Assembly (NCBI GenBank): GCA_014360195.1
Contig: JACIXY010000001.1
Location: forward strand, 377,619-441,618
Source of the DNA: Bacillota bacterium
GTDB lineage: Bacteria > Bacillota > SHA-98 > UBA4971
Reading direction: 5' to 3'
DNA: 64,000 nucleotides
Shown here one piece after another: positions 9,886-18,903 of this stretch. Below the pieces are notes generated by a model. The model was not told the origin of the DNA. It worked only from the letters and a program-made list of their open reading frames with translations, and did no database searches. The number at the start of each line of letters is the position of its first letter. The stretch's first letter is position 1. The translations under genes were made by a program, and so were the position numbers.

Positions 9886-9934
9886 TGATGTGACAGCGTG
9901 ATGATGTAGCCGCCCAAGCTGCAGCGTGATGATG
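9878..9934 (+). repeat. Three direct copies of CAGCGTGATGATG
   Basis: CAGCGTGATGATG occurs at 9878-9890, 9894-9906 and 9922-9934. The first copy contains the TGA stop of the ATPase gene. The repeat fills the short gap between two convergent genes, where no intrinsic terminator is visible. Confidence 0.8.
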
Positions 9935-9940
9935 CGGCCC

Positions 9941-11815
9941 TCAGGTGACCTCTCGCGGTGGCCTGGGGGCCGCCATAATCGTCCTCTCGTGGTCGTAGAT
10001 GACCATCCCGGGCCGCGCTCCCCGGGGCTTTCTGACGTGCCTTCTCAGAGTATAGTCAACCGCCGCCTTGGACGCCGAGCGCGCCTTGCTGTAGTATGCC
10101 GCGATCTCTGCCGCGCGGAGCAGGGCTTCGTCGGAAACCCCTTGCGGCCCCTTCGGCCCGACTCTGATTACCACGTGCGCGCCCGGGATGCCCCGCGCGT
10201 GCAGCCAGATATCGTCAGGGCGCGCCATCTTTAGCGTGAGGACATCGTTCTCCGTGTTGTTCCGTCCCACCAGGACTTCGTGGCCGTCCACAGCGAAGGA
10301 GAGCGGCCTGGATGGGGCCCCGCCCTTCTGGGCCCTGGGCCGTTCGCGCCTGGGCCGGGCGAGGTATGCCTGGTCCGCAAGCTCCCGCCGGATTTCCTCT
10401 ATGGCCTCGAGGCTTTCCGCCTGCTCGATGGTGGTAGACACCTGTTCCAGATACTTAAGCTCAGCGCGGGTGCTTTCCGCTTGCTCCCTCGCCGCCGCAA
10501 GGCGCCGTTTTGCGCGGGAGTACCTCCTGAAGTACTCCTGGGCGTTCTCGTGCGGCGAGAGCCGCGGATCGAGCTTGACCTCGACTTTGCGAAGTTCCGG
10601 ATCGAAGTAGTCCACCACTTGGGCTACGGACTGGCCCCGTTCTATCATCGGGGCGTTCGCCGAGATGAGTTCGCCTGCTCGCCGGAGTTCGTCCGCCTTC
10701 TCGGCCTCCGCGATCTCTTCCTCTTGGGCCGCGAGCTTGCGCCGCAGCCGCTCAATGGCCGTCGCTACCACGCGAGATATCTCCGATGACGCGGCGGCGA
10801 GGCTCACCGCCCTTTCGCGCGGCGTGAAAGCATAGTCGAGAAGGGCCGCGACGGTGGGGAACGCGAGCACGGTCTCTCCGGACGACCCGGAGGCCGACGC
10901 AAGCACCAGCTCCTGCTTCGTGTGTTGCCCCGGACGCGGCTGCGGCTCCGAGGCTGGCCGCGGTGCCGGCGACCATGCCGGTGGACCGATCACAGATATC
11001 CACGTTACCTCACCCGTTTCTCCGTCCACCCCGGCGCAGGGCGCAAAGCGTCCATCCCGCACGCAAGCCATGGCGTCGGATAGCTCCGCCCACAACCGCC
11101 CGGCAGCGTTCGGATCGAGGTGGGGGAGGCGCGGCCCACGTGGCCCACCCGGCCCGGCAAGGCCGGCGCGGGACGCGATGACCGTGGCCGAGTCGCGCCC
11201 CACCCCCGTGAAGGCGCGGCTCAGGAACTCCTCGCAGGAAAGGTCCGGAAAGTCACCGGCGAAGCGTGTGAGCGCTTCCGTGAACTCGCCTGCCGATACC
11301 AGGAGCGGGTTCAGCTTTTCCTGGGACGGCGGGGGCACGTACGGCGACCCGGGGCGCACGGTGCGCACGCGGCTCAGCGTGGGGCCGATGTGCTTGATGC
11401 TGTCCAGCACAAGGCCGGACGCGTCGTCCACGAGGATGATGTTGCTGTGCCTTCCCATTATCTCTATGACGAGCGTCTTCGGAGGATTATCATAAGGCCC
11501 CACAAAGCCGATTTCGAGGACCCTGTCGAGGCCTCGCTGGGCCACCCGGGCGATCCTCGCGCCCACGAGATGCTTTCTGAGGAGCATACAGAAGGCAGGC
11601 GGCGCCGGCGGATTCTCGCGCTCGGCGAAGCTCACATGCACGCGCGCGCAAGACGCCTCGGCCGACGCGATGATCGGGATGCTTCGGCCCGGCTGGCGTG
11701 CGACGATGAGCACGTCAAGCTTCCCCGGCTGGTAGACAGAGTCCACCCTCGCGCCTTCCAGGAGTTTATGCAGTTCGGCCGCGGCAGCGGCCATCACGAT
11801 GCCGTCGAATGTCAT
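9941..11815 (-). CDS. rqcH: Rqc2-homologue RqcH (NFACT-family ribosome quality control factor)
   Basis: Binds stalled 50S-nascent-chain complexes and recruits alanyl-tRNA to add a C-terminal alanine degradation tag. 624 residues with an NFACT-N domain, a long charged coiled-coil middle (about 395-500) and a C-terminal NFACT-R domain. The catalytic Asp-Arg pair is seen as D96-R97 in GLDRVLEIGF. The C-terminal part shows PDDIWLHARGIPGAHVVIR and AAYYSKAR. Older annotations call this fibronectin-binding protein. The start follows GGGGTG on the reverse strand; an upstream in-frame GTG at 11824 is possible. It is the only reverse-strand gene in the window. Confidence 0.92.
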   Translation of the reverse strand: MTFDGIVMAAAAAELHKLLEGARVDSVYQPGKLDVLIVARQPGRSIPIIASAEASCARVHVSFAERENPPAPPAFCMLLRKHLVGARIARVAQRGLDRVLEIGFVGPYDNPPKTLVIEIMGRHSNIILVDDASGLVLDSIKHIGPTLSRVRTVRPGSPYVPPPSQEKLNPLLVSAGEFTEALTRFAGDFPDLSCEEFLSRAFTGVGRDSATVIASRAGLAGPGGPRGPRLPHLDPNAAGRLWAELSDAMACVRDGRFAPCAGVDGETGEVTWISVIGPPAWSPAPRPASEPQPRPGQHTKQELVLASASGSSGETVLAFPTVAALLDYAFTPRERAVSLAAASSEISRVVATAIERLRRKLAAQEEEIAEAEKADELRRAGELISANAPMIERGQSVAQVVDYFDPELRKVEVKLDPRLSPHENAQEYFRRYSRAKRRLAAAREQAESTRAELKYLEQVSTTIEQAESLEAIEEIRRELADQAYLARPRRERPRAQKGGAPSRPLSFAVDGHEVLVGRNNTENDVLTLKMARPDDIWLHARGIPGAHVVIRVGPKGPQGVSDEALLRAAEIAAYYSKARSASKAAVDYTLRRHVRKPRGARPGMVIYDHERTIMAAPRPPREVT

Positions 11816-11842
11816 GTCTTTCACCCCACATGCTCCACGTGT

Positions 11843-11871
11843 AGTATATGGCCGCCCGAACCACTCGTCAA
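11843..11871 (-). promoter_or_regulatory. Putative sigma-A promoter of rqcH
   Basis: On the reverse strand TTGACG (11866-11871) and TATACT (11843-11848) are separated by exactly 17 bp, close to consensus. The predicted 5' leader of rqcH is about 20 nt. The divergent gap of about 200 bp must also hold the promoter of the Ca2+-ATPase gene, which I could not place. Confidence 0.65.
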
Positions 11872-12014
11872 CGCAGCATCGTCCGGTCGTCCGGCGCGGG
11901 GCGGCAGGGGAGCCGCTCTGGCCGAGACATGATCCCGTGGACAAGAGCATATCAATGAGTGTGTGGCGTCCTGGTGCCGCCGCCCGGGCGCCGGCACCTT
12001 TTGCAGGAACAGGG

Positions 12015-14828
12015 GTGAGCGCGTTGCAGGAGCGTAAGGAGCACGCATGGCACAGCCTGGGCCCCTCCGCTGTGGCGTCCGTCCTCAAGACCAGCCTTGC
12101 CACGGGCCTTTCCGCCAGGGAAGCTGCGAGGCGGCTCGGTCGCGAGGGGCCCAATGAGATTCAGCGGACCAGAAAGACGTCGGCCCTCAAGATGTTCGTG
12201 GACCAGTTTAGCGACTTCATGGTGCTGGTCCTCATTGCGGCCGCCGGGATCTCCGTTGCGCTGGGTGAGATGGGGGACGCCCTCGCGATTCTGGCCATCG
12301 TGACGCTCAACGCAATCCTCGGGTTCGTGCAGGAGTACCGGGCCGAGCGCTCCCTCGAAGCTCTCAAGGAACTCGCCGCGCCCTCGGCGCGGGTCATCAG
12401 GGACGGCGTGCCTGTGGAAGTGAAGGCCAGGGAAATCGTGCCCGGCGACCTTCTCGTCATCGAGGTGGGCGACAGGATACCAGCCGATGCGCGCCTGGTA
12501 GAGACCATGGCCCTGGAGGTAGAGGAGTCGGCGCTGACCGGCGAGTCACTCCCGGTTGCGAAGAGGTCGGACGACCTCCTACCTGCGGCTGCGGCGCTCG
12601 GCGACAGGCGTAACATGGTGTTCATGGGCACCGTGGTCACACGCGGCCGCGGGAAGGCGGTGGTGGTGGCGACGGGCATGGACACGGAGATCGGCCGGAT
12701 CGCCCACCTCATACAGGAGAACAGGGACGAACTGACTCCCCTTCAGCAACGCCTGGAGCACCTCGGCCGCACGCTCGTGCTTGTTTGTATCGGCCTCTGC
12801 GCCTTCGTTTCTGTGGCCGGGATGCTGCGTGGCGAGGGGGTCATCGAGATGTTCCTGGCGGGGGTGAGCCTTGCGGTGGCGGCGATTCCGGAGGGACTCC
12901 CCGCGGTGGTGACCATAGCCCTCGCCCTCGGAGTCCAGCGCATGAGCAGGCGAAACGCCATAGTGCGGCGGCTGCCGGCCGTCGAAACCCTCGGATGCAC
13001 CACGGTCATCTGCTCCGACAAAACGGGCACCCTCACCCGAAACCAGATGACCCTGACAGAGCTCGACCTCGCCGGCAGGGTGATAGAGGTCACCGGCACG
13101 GGCTATGCCCCGCACGGGCAGTTCGTCGAGGCCGGAAAGCCCGTGGACCCCCTGCGCGATGAGCACCTCGCCCTCGCGCTCCGAATCGGCCTTTACTGCA
13201 ACAACGCCAGGCTCACGCAGGGCGGGCGCGTCGCAGGGCCGGAGGCGGTCATGCGACCGGGGCGGGGGCGCCCCGCCGGTGGAGGGTCCGCTGACCGGTG
13301 GGGCATCTTGGGCGACCCCACGGAGGGCGCGCTCGTGGTGGCGGCTGCCAAAGCCGGCCTGCTTCGTGATTGGTCGGCAGCAGGGCGACGTCCCACGCTC
13401 CTGCATGAGATCCCGTTCGACCCCGAGCGTAAGATGATGACCAGCATATACGAGGGCCTGAGGGGCGTAGGCGCCATCGCCTACGTCAAGGGCGCGCCGG
13501 AGGTGGTGGCTGGCGTCTCAAACCTTCTCCTTGTCGCGGGACGGGTGAGGACCATGACGAGCCACGATCGGGACCTCATCCTCGCGCGAAGCGCCCGGAT
13601 GGCCTCGCGGGGCCTTCGGGTGCTCGCCCTCGCGTACCGGGAACTTCCCAAGGGCTTTCGGCCGGATGGCCGGCCGGACGGCAGCGTCGAGACGAACCTC
13701 GTGTTCGTAGGCCTCGCAGGGATGGTGGACCCACCACGGGAAGACGTGAAGCGGGCCATCAGGATAGCCCGCAGCGCCGGCATTCGGACCCTGATGGTCA
13801 CGGGGGACCACGCCGGGACCGCCGTGGCCGTGGCGCGTGCCCTTGAGCTTACGGACGGAGACGGTCGGGCTGTCACGGGGCCGGAACTCGACCGCATGAC
13901 CAACGAGGCCCTTTCGCAGGTGGTCGCCACCACCCATGTGTTCGCCAGAGTGTCACCCGAGCACAAGCTCCGGATCGTGCGGGCGCTCAAGGGCCAGGGG
14001 CATATCGTTGCCATGACGGGCGACGGAGTCAATGACGCGCCCGCGGTGAAGGAGGCAGACATCGGTGTGGCCATGGGGACGTCAGGCACTGACGTGACGC
14101 GGGAGGCTGCCGCCATGGTGCTCGCGGACGACAACTACGCCACAATCGTGGCGGCGGTGGAGGAAGGCCGCGCGATATACGACAATATCCGGAAGTTCAT
14201 ACGGTACCTACTTGCGTGCAACGCCGGCGAGGTGCTCACGATGCTCATCGCCGTGCTGGTAGGCCTGCCGTTGCCCCTGGTGCCCATGCAGATCCTCTGG
14301 ATGAACCTGGTGACCGACGGCCTGCCCGCCATAGCCCTGGGTGTTGACCCTGTGGACCCCGATGTTATGACGAGAAACCCAAGACGCCCCAAGGAAGGCG
14401 TGTTCTCAAGGGGGCTTGGGCTCAAGATCGCGTCCCAGGGCGTATTCATCGGCCTGTGCACCATCGCGGCGTTCCTGATATCCTTGTTTCTCCACGCGGA
14501 CATCACGCGCGCGCGCACCGTGGCCTTCACGTCGCTCGTCATGGCACAGCTTTTCTACGTGTTCCATTGCCGGTCGGAGTACCGTTCCATAGTTGAAATA
14601 AACCTCTGGTCGAATCCGTACCTTATCGGCGCTGTGCTGGTGTCATCAGTGATGCAGCTTTCAGTCATCTACTGGCCTGCCGTGCAGGGGATCTTCCACA
14701 CCACCGCGCTCGGGGGCGTCGACTGGCTGCTGGTGCTGGTGTTTTCGGGCTGGTCCAGCGCCCTTGCGGTCGTGGCACGCAAGGCCCGCCGCGCCCTCCT
14801 CCGCCGAATGTCCATCGTGCGCGCCTAA
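12015..14828 (+). CDS. pacL: Cation-translocating P-type ATPase, SERCA/PacL-like (calcium)
   Basis: Membrane pump of the P2A class, probably exporting Ca2+ with ATP. 937 residues. Seen in order: N-terminal cation ATPase domain, actuator motif TGES near residue 176, ion-site helix PEGLPAVVT, phosphorylation loop SDKTGTLT, nucleotide-binding domain, hinge TGDGVNDAPAVKEADIG, and C-terminal transmembrane helices. PEGLP and MQILWMNLVTDGLPA fit the calcium subgroup. GTG at 12015 with AGGAACAGGGG upstream is chosen; an in-frame ATG at 11955 would add 20 residues. The substrate is inferred from class. Confidence 0.88.
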   Translation: MSALQERKEHAWHSLGPSAVASVLKTSLATGLSAREAARRLGREGPNEIQRTRKTSALKMFVDQFSDFMVLVLIAAAGISVALGEMGDALAILAIVTLNAILGFVQEYRAERSLEALKELAAPSARVIRDGVPVEVKAREIVPGDLLVIEVGDRIPADARLVETMALEVEESALTGESLPVAKRSDDLLPAAAALGDRRNMVFMGTVVTRGRGKAVVVATGMDTEIGRIAHLIQENRDELTPLQQRLEHLGRTLVLVCIGLCAFVSVAGMLRGEGVIEMFLAGVSLAVAAIPEGLPAVVTIALALGVQRMSRRNAIVRRLPAVETLGCTTVICSDKTGTLTRNQMTLTELDLAGRVIEVTGTGYAPHGQFVEAGKPVDPLRDEHLALALRIGLYCNNARLTQGGRVAGPEAVMRPGRGRPAGGGSADRWGILGDPTEGALVVAAAKAGLLRDWSAAGRRPTLLHEIPFDPERKMMTSIYEGLRGVGAIAYVKGAPEVVAGVSNLLLVAGRVRTMTSHDRDLILARSARMASRGLRVLALAYRELPKGFRPDGRPDGSVETNLVFVGLAGMVDPPREDVKRAIRIARSAGIRTLMVTGDHAGTAVAVARALELTDGDGRAVTGPELDRMTNEALSQVVATTHVFARVSPEHKLRIVRALKGQGHIVAMTGDGVNDAPAVKEADIGVAMGTSGTDVTREAAAMVLADDNYATIVAAVEEGRAIYDNIRKFIRYLLACNAGEVLTMLIAVLVGLPLPLVPMQILWMNLVTDGLPAIALGVDPVDPDVMTRNPRRPKEGVFSRGLGLKIASQGVFIGLCTIAAFLISLFLHADITRARTVAFTSLVMAQLFYVFHCRSEYRSIVEINLWSNPYLIGAVLVSSVMQLSVIYWPAVQGIFHTTALGGVDWLLVLVFSGWSSALAVVARKARRALLRRMSIVRA

Positions 14829-15039
14829 CCAGGCGCGTATTTCAGCTGGGCACACGAGAGCCCCGTCTTACTCTCAGTCCCACATTGCGGGCTTTCCTTG
14901 CTGCTGCTGGTCCGGTAGCGACCACATCGTGCCCGCATGGAGTCCAGCGGGACGCAGGCAAACATCATGTTACGCAGGCCGGGAGGACATGCCGGAAGGC
15001 TTTGCCGTGGTCAACACGGCAATTCGTGCCAAAAGGCAC

Positions 15040-15069
15040 TTGTGGACTGCAAATGCTATGTAGTAGAAT
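15040..15069 (+). promoter_or_regulatory. Putative sigma-A promoter upstream of yicC
   Basis: TTGTGG (15040-15045), an 18-bp spacer and TAGAAT (15064-15069) lie 25 bp before the yicC start. This would begin the yicC-mihF-remA-gmk transcript. The rest of the 264-bp gap after the Ca2+-ATPase shows no gene. Confidence 0.45.
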
Positions 15070-15093
15070 AAGGGACGGGAGGCGTGGCGCCTG

Positions 15094-15972
15094 ATGCCGA
15101 AGAGCATGACGGGGTACGGTCGGGGGACGTCCACGGGGGCAGGGCTCAGTGTCACCGTCGAGGTACGTTCCACGAATCACCGGTACCGCGACATCAACGT
15201 GCGGGCCCCCAGGGAACTTTCGGAGCTTGAGGACAGGCTGCGGGCCCTCGTCGCAGAGAGCCTCGCACGCGGGCATGTTGATGTGATCGTTACGGTCGAA
15301 GAGGCCGGCGCCCCTCTGAAAACGGTCGAGGTCAGGCCCGACCTGGCGCAGGCGTACCACGCGGCCGCGAAGGACCTCGCGGCGCGCCTCGGGCTTGCAG
15401 GGGAGATCGGGGTTGAAGCGCTCCTCACGCTGCCAGACGTGGTAACCGTTAAGGCTGTGCCAATCGACCCCGACGCCGTCTGGCAGGTGGTGGAAGCCGC
15501 GGCGCGTGAGGCGATGGAGGCCCTTGGCAGGATGCGGGCCGCCGAGGGGGACGCGCTCGCCCGCGACCTCATACATAGAACGTCCCGAATAGAACAGCTT
15601 ATAGCCAGGATTTCGGAACGCGCCCCTGTCGTCGTTGCGGAATACAGAGCCAGGCTCGAAGCACGATTGCGTGAACTCCTTGCAGACGTTCCCGTTGATG
15701 AAACGCGCATTGCAATGGAGGCGGCGATATACGCCGACAAGAGCAACATCACCGAGGAACTTGTAAGGCTTGCAAGCCACATAGCGCAGGTTCACTCCGT
15801 CATCGAACAGGCCGAGCCGGCCGGAAGGCGGCTCGAGTTCCTTGTCCAGGAGATGCACCGGGAGGCCAATACCATAGGGTCGAAGTCGCAGGACGTCGAG
15901 ATCTCTCATATGGTAATGGAGATCAAGAGCGAACTCGAGAAAATCCGGGAGCAGATCCAAAACATAGAGTGA
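15094..15972 (+). CDS. yicC: YicC/YloC family endoribonuclease
   Basis: 292 residues, the family length. The N-terminal signature SMTGYGRG is present, followed by VEVRSTNHRYRDINVR (near residue 26), and the C-terminal ends with the conserved QEMHREANTIGSKSQD and MKSELEKIREQ-like region. YicC proteins have been reported as RNases acting on structured RNA. Position just before remA-gmk matches the yloC-remA-gmk order of Bacillus, but here an integration host factor gene is placed between them. The ATG at 15094 has a weak Shine-Dalgarno; a second Met at codon 5 is possible. Confidence 0.9.
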   Translation: MPKSMTGYGRGTSTGAGLSVTVEVRSTNHRYRDINVRAPRELSELEDRLRALVAESLARGHVDVIVTVEEAGAPLKTVEVRPDLAQAYHAAAKDLAARLGLAGEIGVEALLTLPDVVTVKAVPIDPDAVWQVVEAAAREAMEALGRMRAAEGDALARDLIHRTSRIEQLIARISERAPVVVAEYRARLEARLRELLADVPVDETRIAMEAAIYADKSNITEELVRLASHIAQVHSVIEQAEPAGRRLEFLVQEMHREANTIGSKSQDVEISHMVMEIKSELEKIREQIQNIE

Positions 15973-16018
15973 CCCCGCCCCAGGCTACCTCGAGTCTTAC
16001 AGGCAAGGAGGTGAGACC

Positions 16019-16330
16019 ATGGCTTTGCCGGAGCTGAGCGCCGAGCAGAAGAGGGCCGCTCTCAAGAAGGCTCAGGAGATGCGCTCCAAGCGAGCCCAGA
16101 TCCGTGAGAGCTTGAAGCAGGGCACCCTCACGCTGGAGAAGATCCTGAATAGCCCCGACGACAACGTGATATCCCGCATGCGCGTCGCATACCTGCTGGA
16201 GTCGCTGCCACGCATCGGAAGAGTCAGAAGCCGCAAGATTATGGAAGAGATAGGCATTCACGAGTCCAGAAGGGTCCAGGGTCTTGGGGCCAGACAGAAA
16301 GAAGCGTTGCTCAAGAGACTGGCGAAATAG
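16019..16330 (+). CDS. mihF: Integration host factor, actinobacterial type (mIHF-like)
   Basis: 103 residues, highly basic. It matches the mIHF family of Actinobacteria, a nucleoid-associated protein unrelated to HU/IHF: the opening MALPELSAEQKRAALKKA, the helix-two-turn-helix region with LLESLPRIGRVRSRKIMEEI, and the closing ESRRVQGLGARQKEALL are the family hallmarks. In Actinobacteria mihF lies directly upstream of gmk and rpoZ, and the same order is seen here with remA inserted. It bends DNA and is a cofactor for phage integration there. A strong AAGGAGGTGAG precedes the ATG. Presence in a spore-former is unusual. Confidence 0.85.
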   Translation: MALPELSAEQKRAALKKAQEMRSKRAQIRESLKQGTLTLEKILNSPDDNVISRMRVAYLLESLPRIGRVRSRKIMEEIGIHESRRVQGLGARQKEALLKRLAK

Positions 16331-16345
16331 GGAGAGGTGCCGGAC

Positions 16346-16612
16346 ATGGACGTTAAGCTCATCAACATCGGGTTCGGGAACATCGTGGCGGCAAACCGCA
16401 TCATCGCCATCGTGAGCCCCGAGTCCGCTCCGATCAAGAGGATAGTCCAGGAAGCCAGGGACCGTGGCAGGCTTATAGACGCCACCTACGGCAGGAGGAC
16501 GCGTGCCGTCGTCATGACCGACAGCGACCACGTCATCCTGTGCGCCGTCCAGCCCGAAACCGTGGCACACAGGCTCGGAGGAAAAGACTCGGGCCGCGAA
16601 GCTAGCGAGTGA
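16346..16612 (+). CDS. remA: Extracellular matrix regulator RemA (DUF370)
   Basis: 88 residues. RemA of B. subtilis is a ring-forming DNA-binding activator of biofilm matrix and osmoprotection genes. Hallmarks seen are [20 protein letters not shown] at the start and the central [15 protein letters not shown] with the basic DNA-binding arginines, then [22 protein letters not shown] at 16331 places the start at ATG 16346; an in-frame GTG at 16337 lies inside that site. Its stop overlaps the GTG of gmk by 4 bp, so the two are coupled. Confidence 0.92.
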   Translation: MDVKLINIGFGNIVAANRIIAIVSPESAPIKRIVQEARDRGRLIDATYGRRTRAVVMTDSDHVILCAVQPETVAHRLGGKDSGREASE

Positions 16613-17241
16613 CCGGTGTGCAGAGGAAGCGCGGGTTCCTTGTAGTGCTTTCCGGCCCCTCGGGTGCCGGGAAGAACACCCTGGTGAATGAGCTACTGAA
16701 AAGAGCCGAAGGCATGCGTTACTCCGTGTCCGTCACCACGCGCCCGCCGGGCCCCGGAGAGATCGATGGAGTCCACTATCACTTTGTCACGCCCGAACGG
16801 TTTCGCGAGATGCAAGAGGCGGGGGAACTGCTGGAGTGGGCTACGGTATACGGCAATTCATACGGCACGCCTCGCAGGTTCATTGAGGAAACAATCGAAC
16901 AAGGGCAAGACGTCATCCTTGATGTGGACATCCAGGGCGCACGACAGGTGAGAGCAAGGTGGCCGGCGGGTGTGTTCGTCTATCTCATGCCGCCCTCCAT
17001 GGAGGAGCTTAAGAGGCGCGCGACCAGGCGCGGGCGGGATGCCCCGGATGCGCTCTGCGCGCGGCTCCGCGCAGCCGTGGAGGAACTTGAGGCCGTGTTC
17101 GACTACGATTACGTGATCGTCAATGAGGATCTTGAGGTAGCCGCCGAGAAGCTAAAGGCCATAATCACGGCGGAACGCTGCAGAATCGCACGATGCGACT
17201 GCAGGTCCTTCGTGGAGCGCCTGCGCGAGGAGGCCCGGTGA
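16609..17241 (+). CDS. gmk: Guanylate kinase
   Basis: Phosphorylates GMP to GDP. 210 residues. P-loop [11 protein letters not shown] near residue 15, the GMP-binding [21 protein letters not shown] region near residue 40, and [11 protein letters not shown] near residue 104 identify it. The P-loop Lys is followed by Asn where Gly or Ser is more common. Start is the GTG overlapping the remA stop. Shares the remA-gmk-rpoZ-coaBC order of other Firmicutes. Confidence 0.95.
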   Translation: MTGVQRKRGFLVVLSGPSGAGKNTLVNELLKRAEGMRYSVSVTTRPPGPGEIDGVHYHFVTPERFREMQEAGELLEWATVYGNSYGTPRRFIEETIEQGQDVILDVDIQGARQVRARWPAGVFVYLMPPSMEELKRRATRRGRDAPDALCARLRAAVEELEAVFDYDYVIVNEDLEVAAEKLKAIITAERCRIARCDCRSFVERLREEAR

Positions 17242-17343
17242 GGCCTATCGCGGCGGCGGGGTTTCTCTGTGCGGGGCCTAATTGCCGGAAGCCGGCGGTT
17301 GCCCGAAGATTCATGCATGTTTACGGGAGGGACGTACCACAAT

Positions 17344-17550
17344 ATGCCTTATCCACCTCTTGACGCGTTCGCTGACAAGGCCGAGAGCAGATACGCTCTT
17401 GTGGTTGCGACGGCGAAACGGGCGAGACAACTCATGAATGGGGCGAAAAAACTCGTAGAGACCAAATCGGACAAGCCCGTAACCATAGCCATGGAGGAGA
17501 TCCTCGCCGGAAAGGTCACGTTCGAGCAGCCCAAGTCAGGTATGAAGTAG
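17344..17550 (+). CDS. rpoZ: RNA polymerase omega subunit
   Basis: 68 residues. Small subunit that helps fold and assemble beta'. The omega hallmarks are the N-terminal YPPLD, SRYALVVATAKRARQL near residue 16, and KPVTIAMEEILAGKV. The ATG at 17344 is chosen because homologues begin at MxYPxxD and GGGAGGG lies 12 nt upstream; in-frame ATG 17317 would add nine residues. A strong hairpin follows the stop codon. Confidence 0.92.
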   Translation: MPYPPLDAFADKAESRYALVVATAKRARQLMNGAKKLVETKSDKPVTIAMEEILAGKVTFEQPKSGMK

Positions 17551-17552
17551 CG

Positions 17553-17583
17553 CGTGTGGCGCCCCCGCGCGGGGCGCCACACG
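17553..17583 (+). terminator. Strong hairpin after rpoZ
   Basis: CGTGTGGCGCCCC (17553-17565) and GGGGCGCCACACG (17571-17583) form a perfect 13-bp stem with a 5-nt loop directly after the rpoZ stop. There is no T-run, so it may pause transcription or protect an RNA end rather than terminate. Confidence 0.55.
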
Positions 17584-17590
17584 AGTATAA

Positions 17591-17621
17591 TGAGCCGTGA
17601 GTGTAAATGAGCCGTGAGTGT
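17591..17621 (+). repeat. Tandem repeat of TGAGCCGTGAGTGT
   Basis: TGAGCCGTGAGTGT occurs at 17591-17604 and 17608-17621 with a 17-bp period, and a partial third copy follows. It lies between the rpoZ hairpin and coaBC. Confidence 0.75.
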
Positions 17622-17649
17622 GATGGACCGTGAGGGGGCGGGAGGAGAG

Positions 17650-18903
17650 ATGGAGGGCAAGGAGCTGGAGGGGAAGACGGTCGTTCTCGGGGTCACAGGC
17701 GGAATCGCGGCGTACAAAGCTGCGGAGGTCGCAAGCCTTCTTGTCAAGGGCGGGGCTGAGGTCCACGTCATCATGACGGAGGCCGCGACGAAGTTCGTGG
17801 CTCCACTCACGTTCCGCACCCTCTCGCGCAACCCGGTGGCTGTAGACATGTTCGCTGACCCTGGCGAGTGGAACGTGCGCCACGTGGCGCTTGCTGAGAA
17901 GGCCGACATCGTGGTGGTGGCTCCAGCAACTGCGAACTGCATCGGAAAGGTCGCGTGTGGGATAGCGGATGACCTCCTCACCACCGTCATAATGGCCACG
18001 AAGGCGCCCGTGCTTTTTGCGCCGTCCATGAACCAGGCGATGTACGAGAACCCCATCTTCCGCGCGAACCTCGACCGCCTTCTCGCGCTCGGGTACAGGG
18101 CGATGGAGCCCGGGACGGGGTACCTCGCGTGCGGCGCGGAGGGCAAGGGCAGGATGCCCGAACCTGAGGAGATCGAGGCGGAGGTCCGAAGGATACTCTG
18201 CGTCCGGCAGGACCTCGCCGGGTTCACGGTGGTCGTGACCGCCGGGCCAACCGAGGAGCCAATTGACCCCGTGAGGCACATATCGAACCGCTCATCAGGC
18301 AAGATGGGCTATGCCCTGGCAGAGGCTGCGCGCGACCGTGGCGCCAGCGTGGTCCTGGTAAGCGGGCCCACTGCCCTTGCGGACCCCGCCGGGGTCGAGG
18401 TGGTTCGCGTGCGCACCGCCCGCGAGATGCTGGACGCGGTGATGGGACGGCTAGAGGGGGCCGACGTCATCATCGGCGCCGCGGCTCCCGCCGACTGGCG
18501 GCCGGCGACGGTGGCTCCGCAGAAGATCAAGAAGGGTAGCGGGGCCATGACCCTGGAGCTCGAGGCGTGCGAGGACATTATCGGCACCGCCGGTAAGCAC
18601 AAGGGCGGGCGCGTCGTCGTGGGCTTCGCTGCCGAGACCCACGACCTCCTGGAGCATGCGGCAGCCAAGCTGGCGGCGAAGAACCTGGACTTCATCGTGG
18701 CCAACGACGTGACCCGTCCCGGGGCGGGGTTCGGGTCCGACTTCAACGAGGTCAGGATCATCCACTCCGACGGGCGCATCGAGGAGATCCCGCTCATGCC
18801 CAAGAGGGACCTCGCGCACAGGGTCCTCGATGAGGTGGCGCGTCTCCTCAGGAGGAAACCGGAAACCAGCTCGCCGTGTGGTAACCCACGAGAATCCTCA
18901 TAA
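17650..18903 (+). CDS. coaBC: Bifunctional phosphopantothenoylcysteine decarboxylase / phosphopantothenate-cysteine ligase
   Basis: Makes 4'-phosphopantetheine for coenzyme A: CoaB joins cysteine to phosphopantothenate and CoaC decarboxylates it with FMN. 417 residues. CoaC part (1-185): VTGGIAAYK, FAPSMNQAMYENP and the catalytic-flap ACGAEGKGRMPEP. CoaB part: TAGPTEEPIDPVRHISNRSSG, then PQKIKKG with the conserved Lys pair and VVGFAAET. ATG 17650 after GGAGGAG is used although the spacing is short; GTG 17614 and ATG 17623 are alternatives. Last gene of the yicC-to-coaBC block. priA, often next, is absent. Confidence 0.94.
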   Translation: MEGKELEGKTVVLGVTGGIAAYKAAEVASLLVKGGAEVHVIMTEAATKFVAPLTFRTLSRNPVAVDMFADPGEWNVRHVALAEKADIVVVAPATANCIGKVACGIADDLLTTVIMATKAPVLFAPSMNQAMYENPIFRANLDRLLALGYRAMEPGTGYLACGAEGKGRMPEPEEIEAEVRRILCVRQDLAGFTVVVTAGPTEEPIDPVRHISNRSSGKMGYALAEAARDRGASVVLVSGPTALADPAGVEVVRVRTAREMLDAVMGRLEGADVIIGAAAPADWRPATVAPQKIKKGSGAMTLELEACEDIIGTAGKHKGGRVVVGFAAETHDLLEHAAAKLAAKNLDFIVANDVTRPGAGFGSDFNEVRIIHSDGRIEEIPLMPKRDLAHRVLDEVARLLRRKPETSSPCGNPRESS

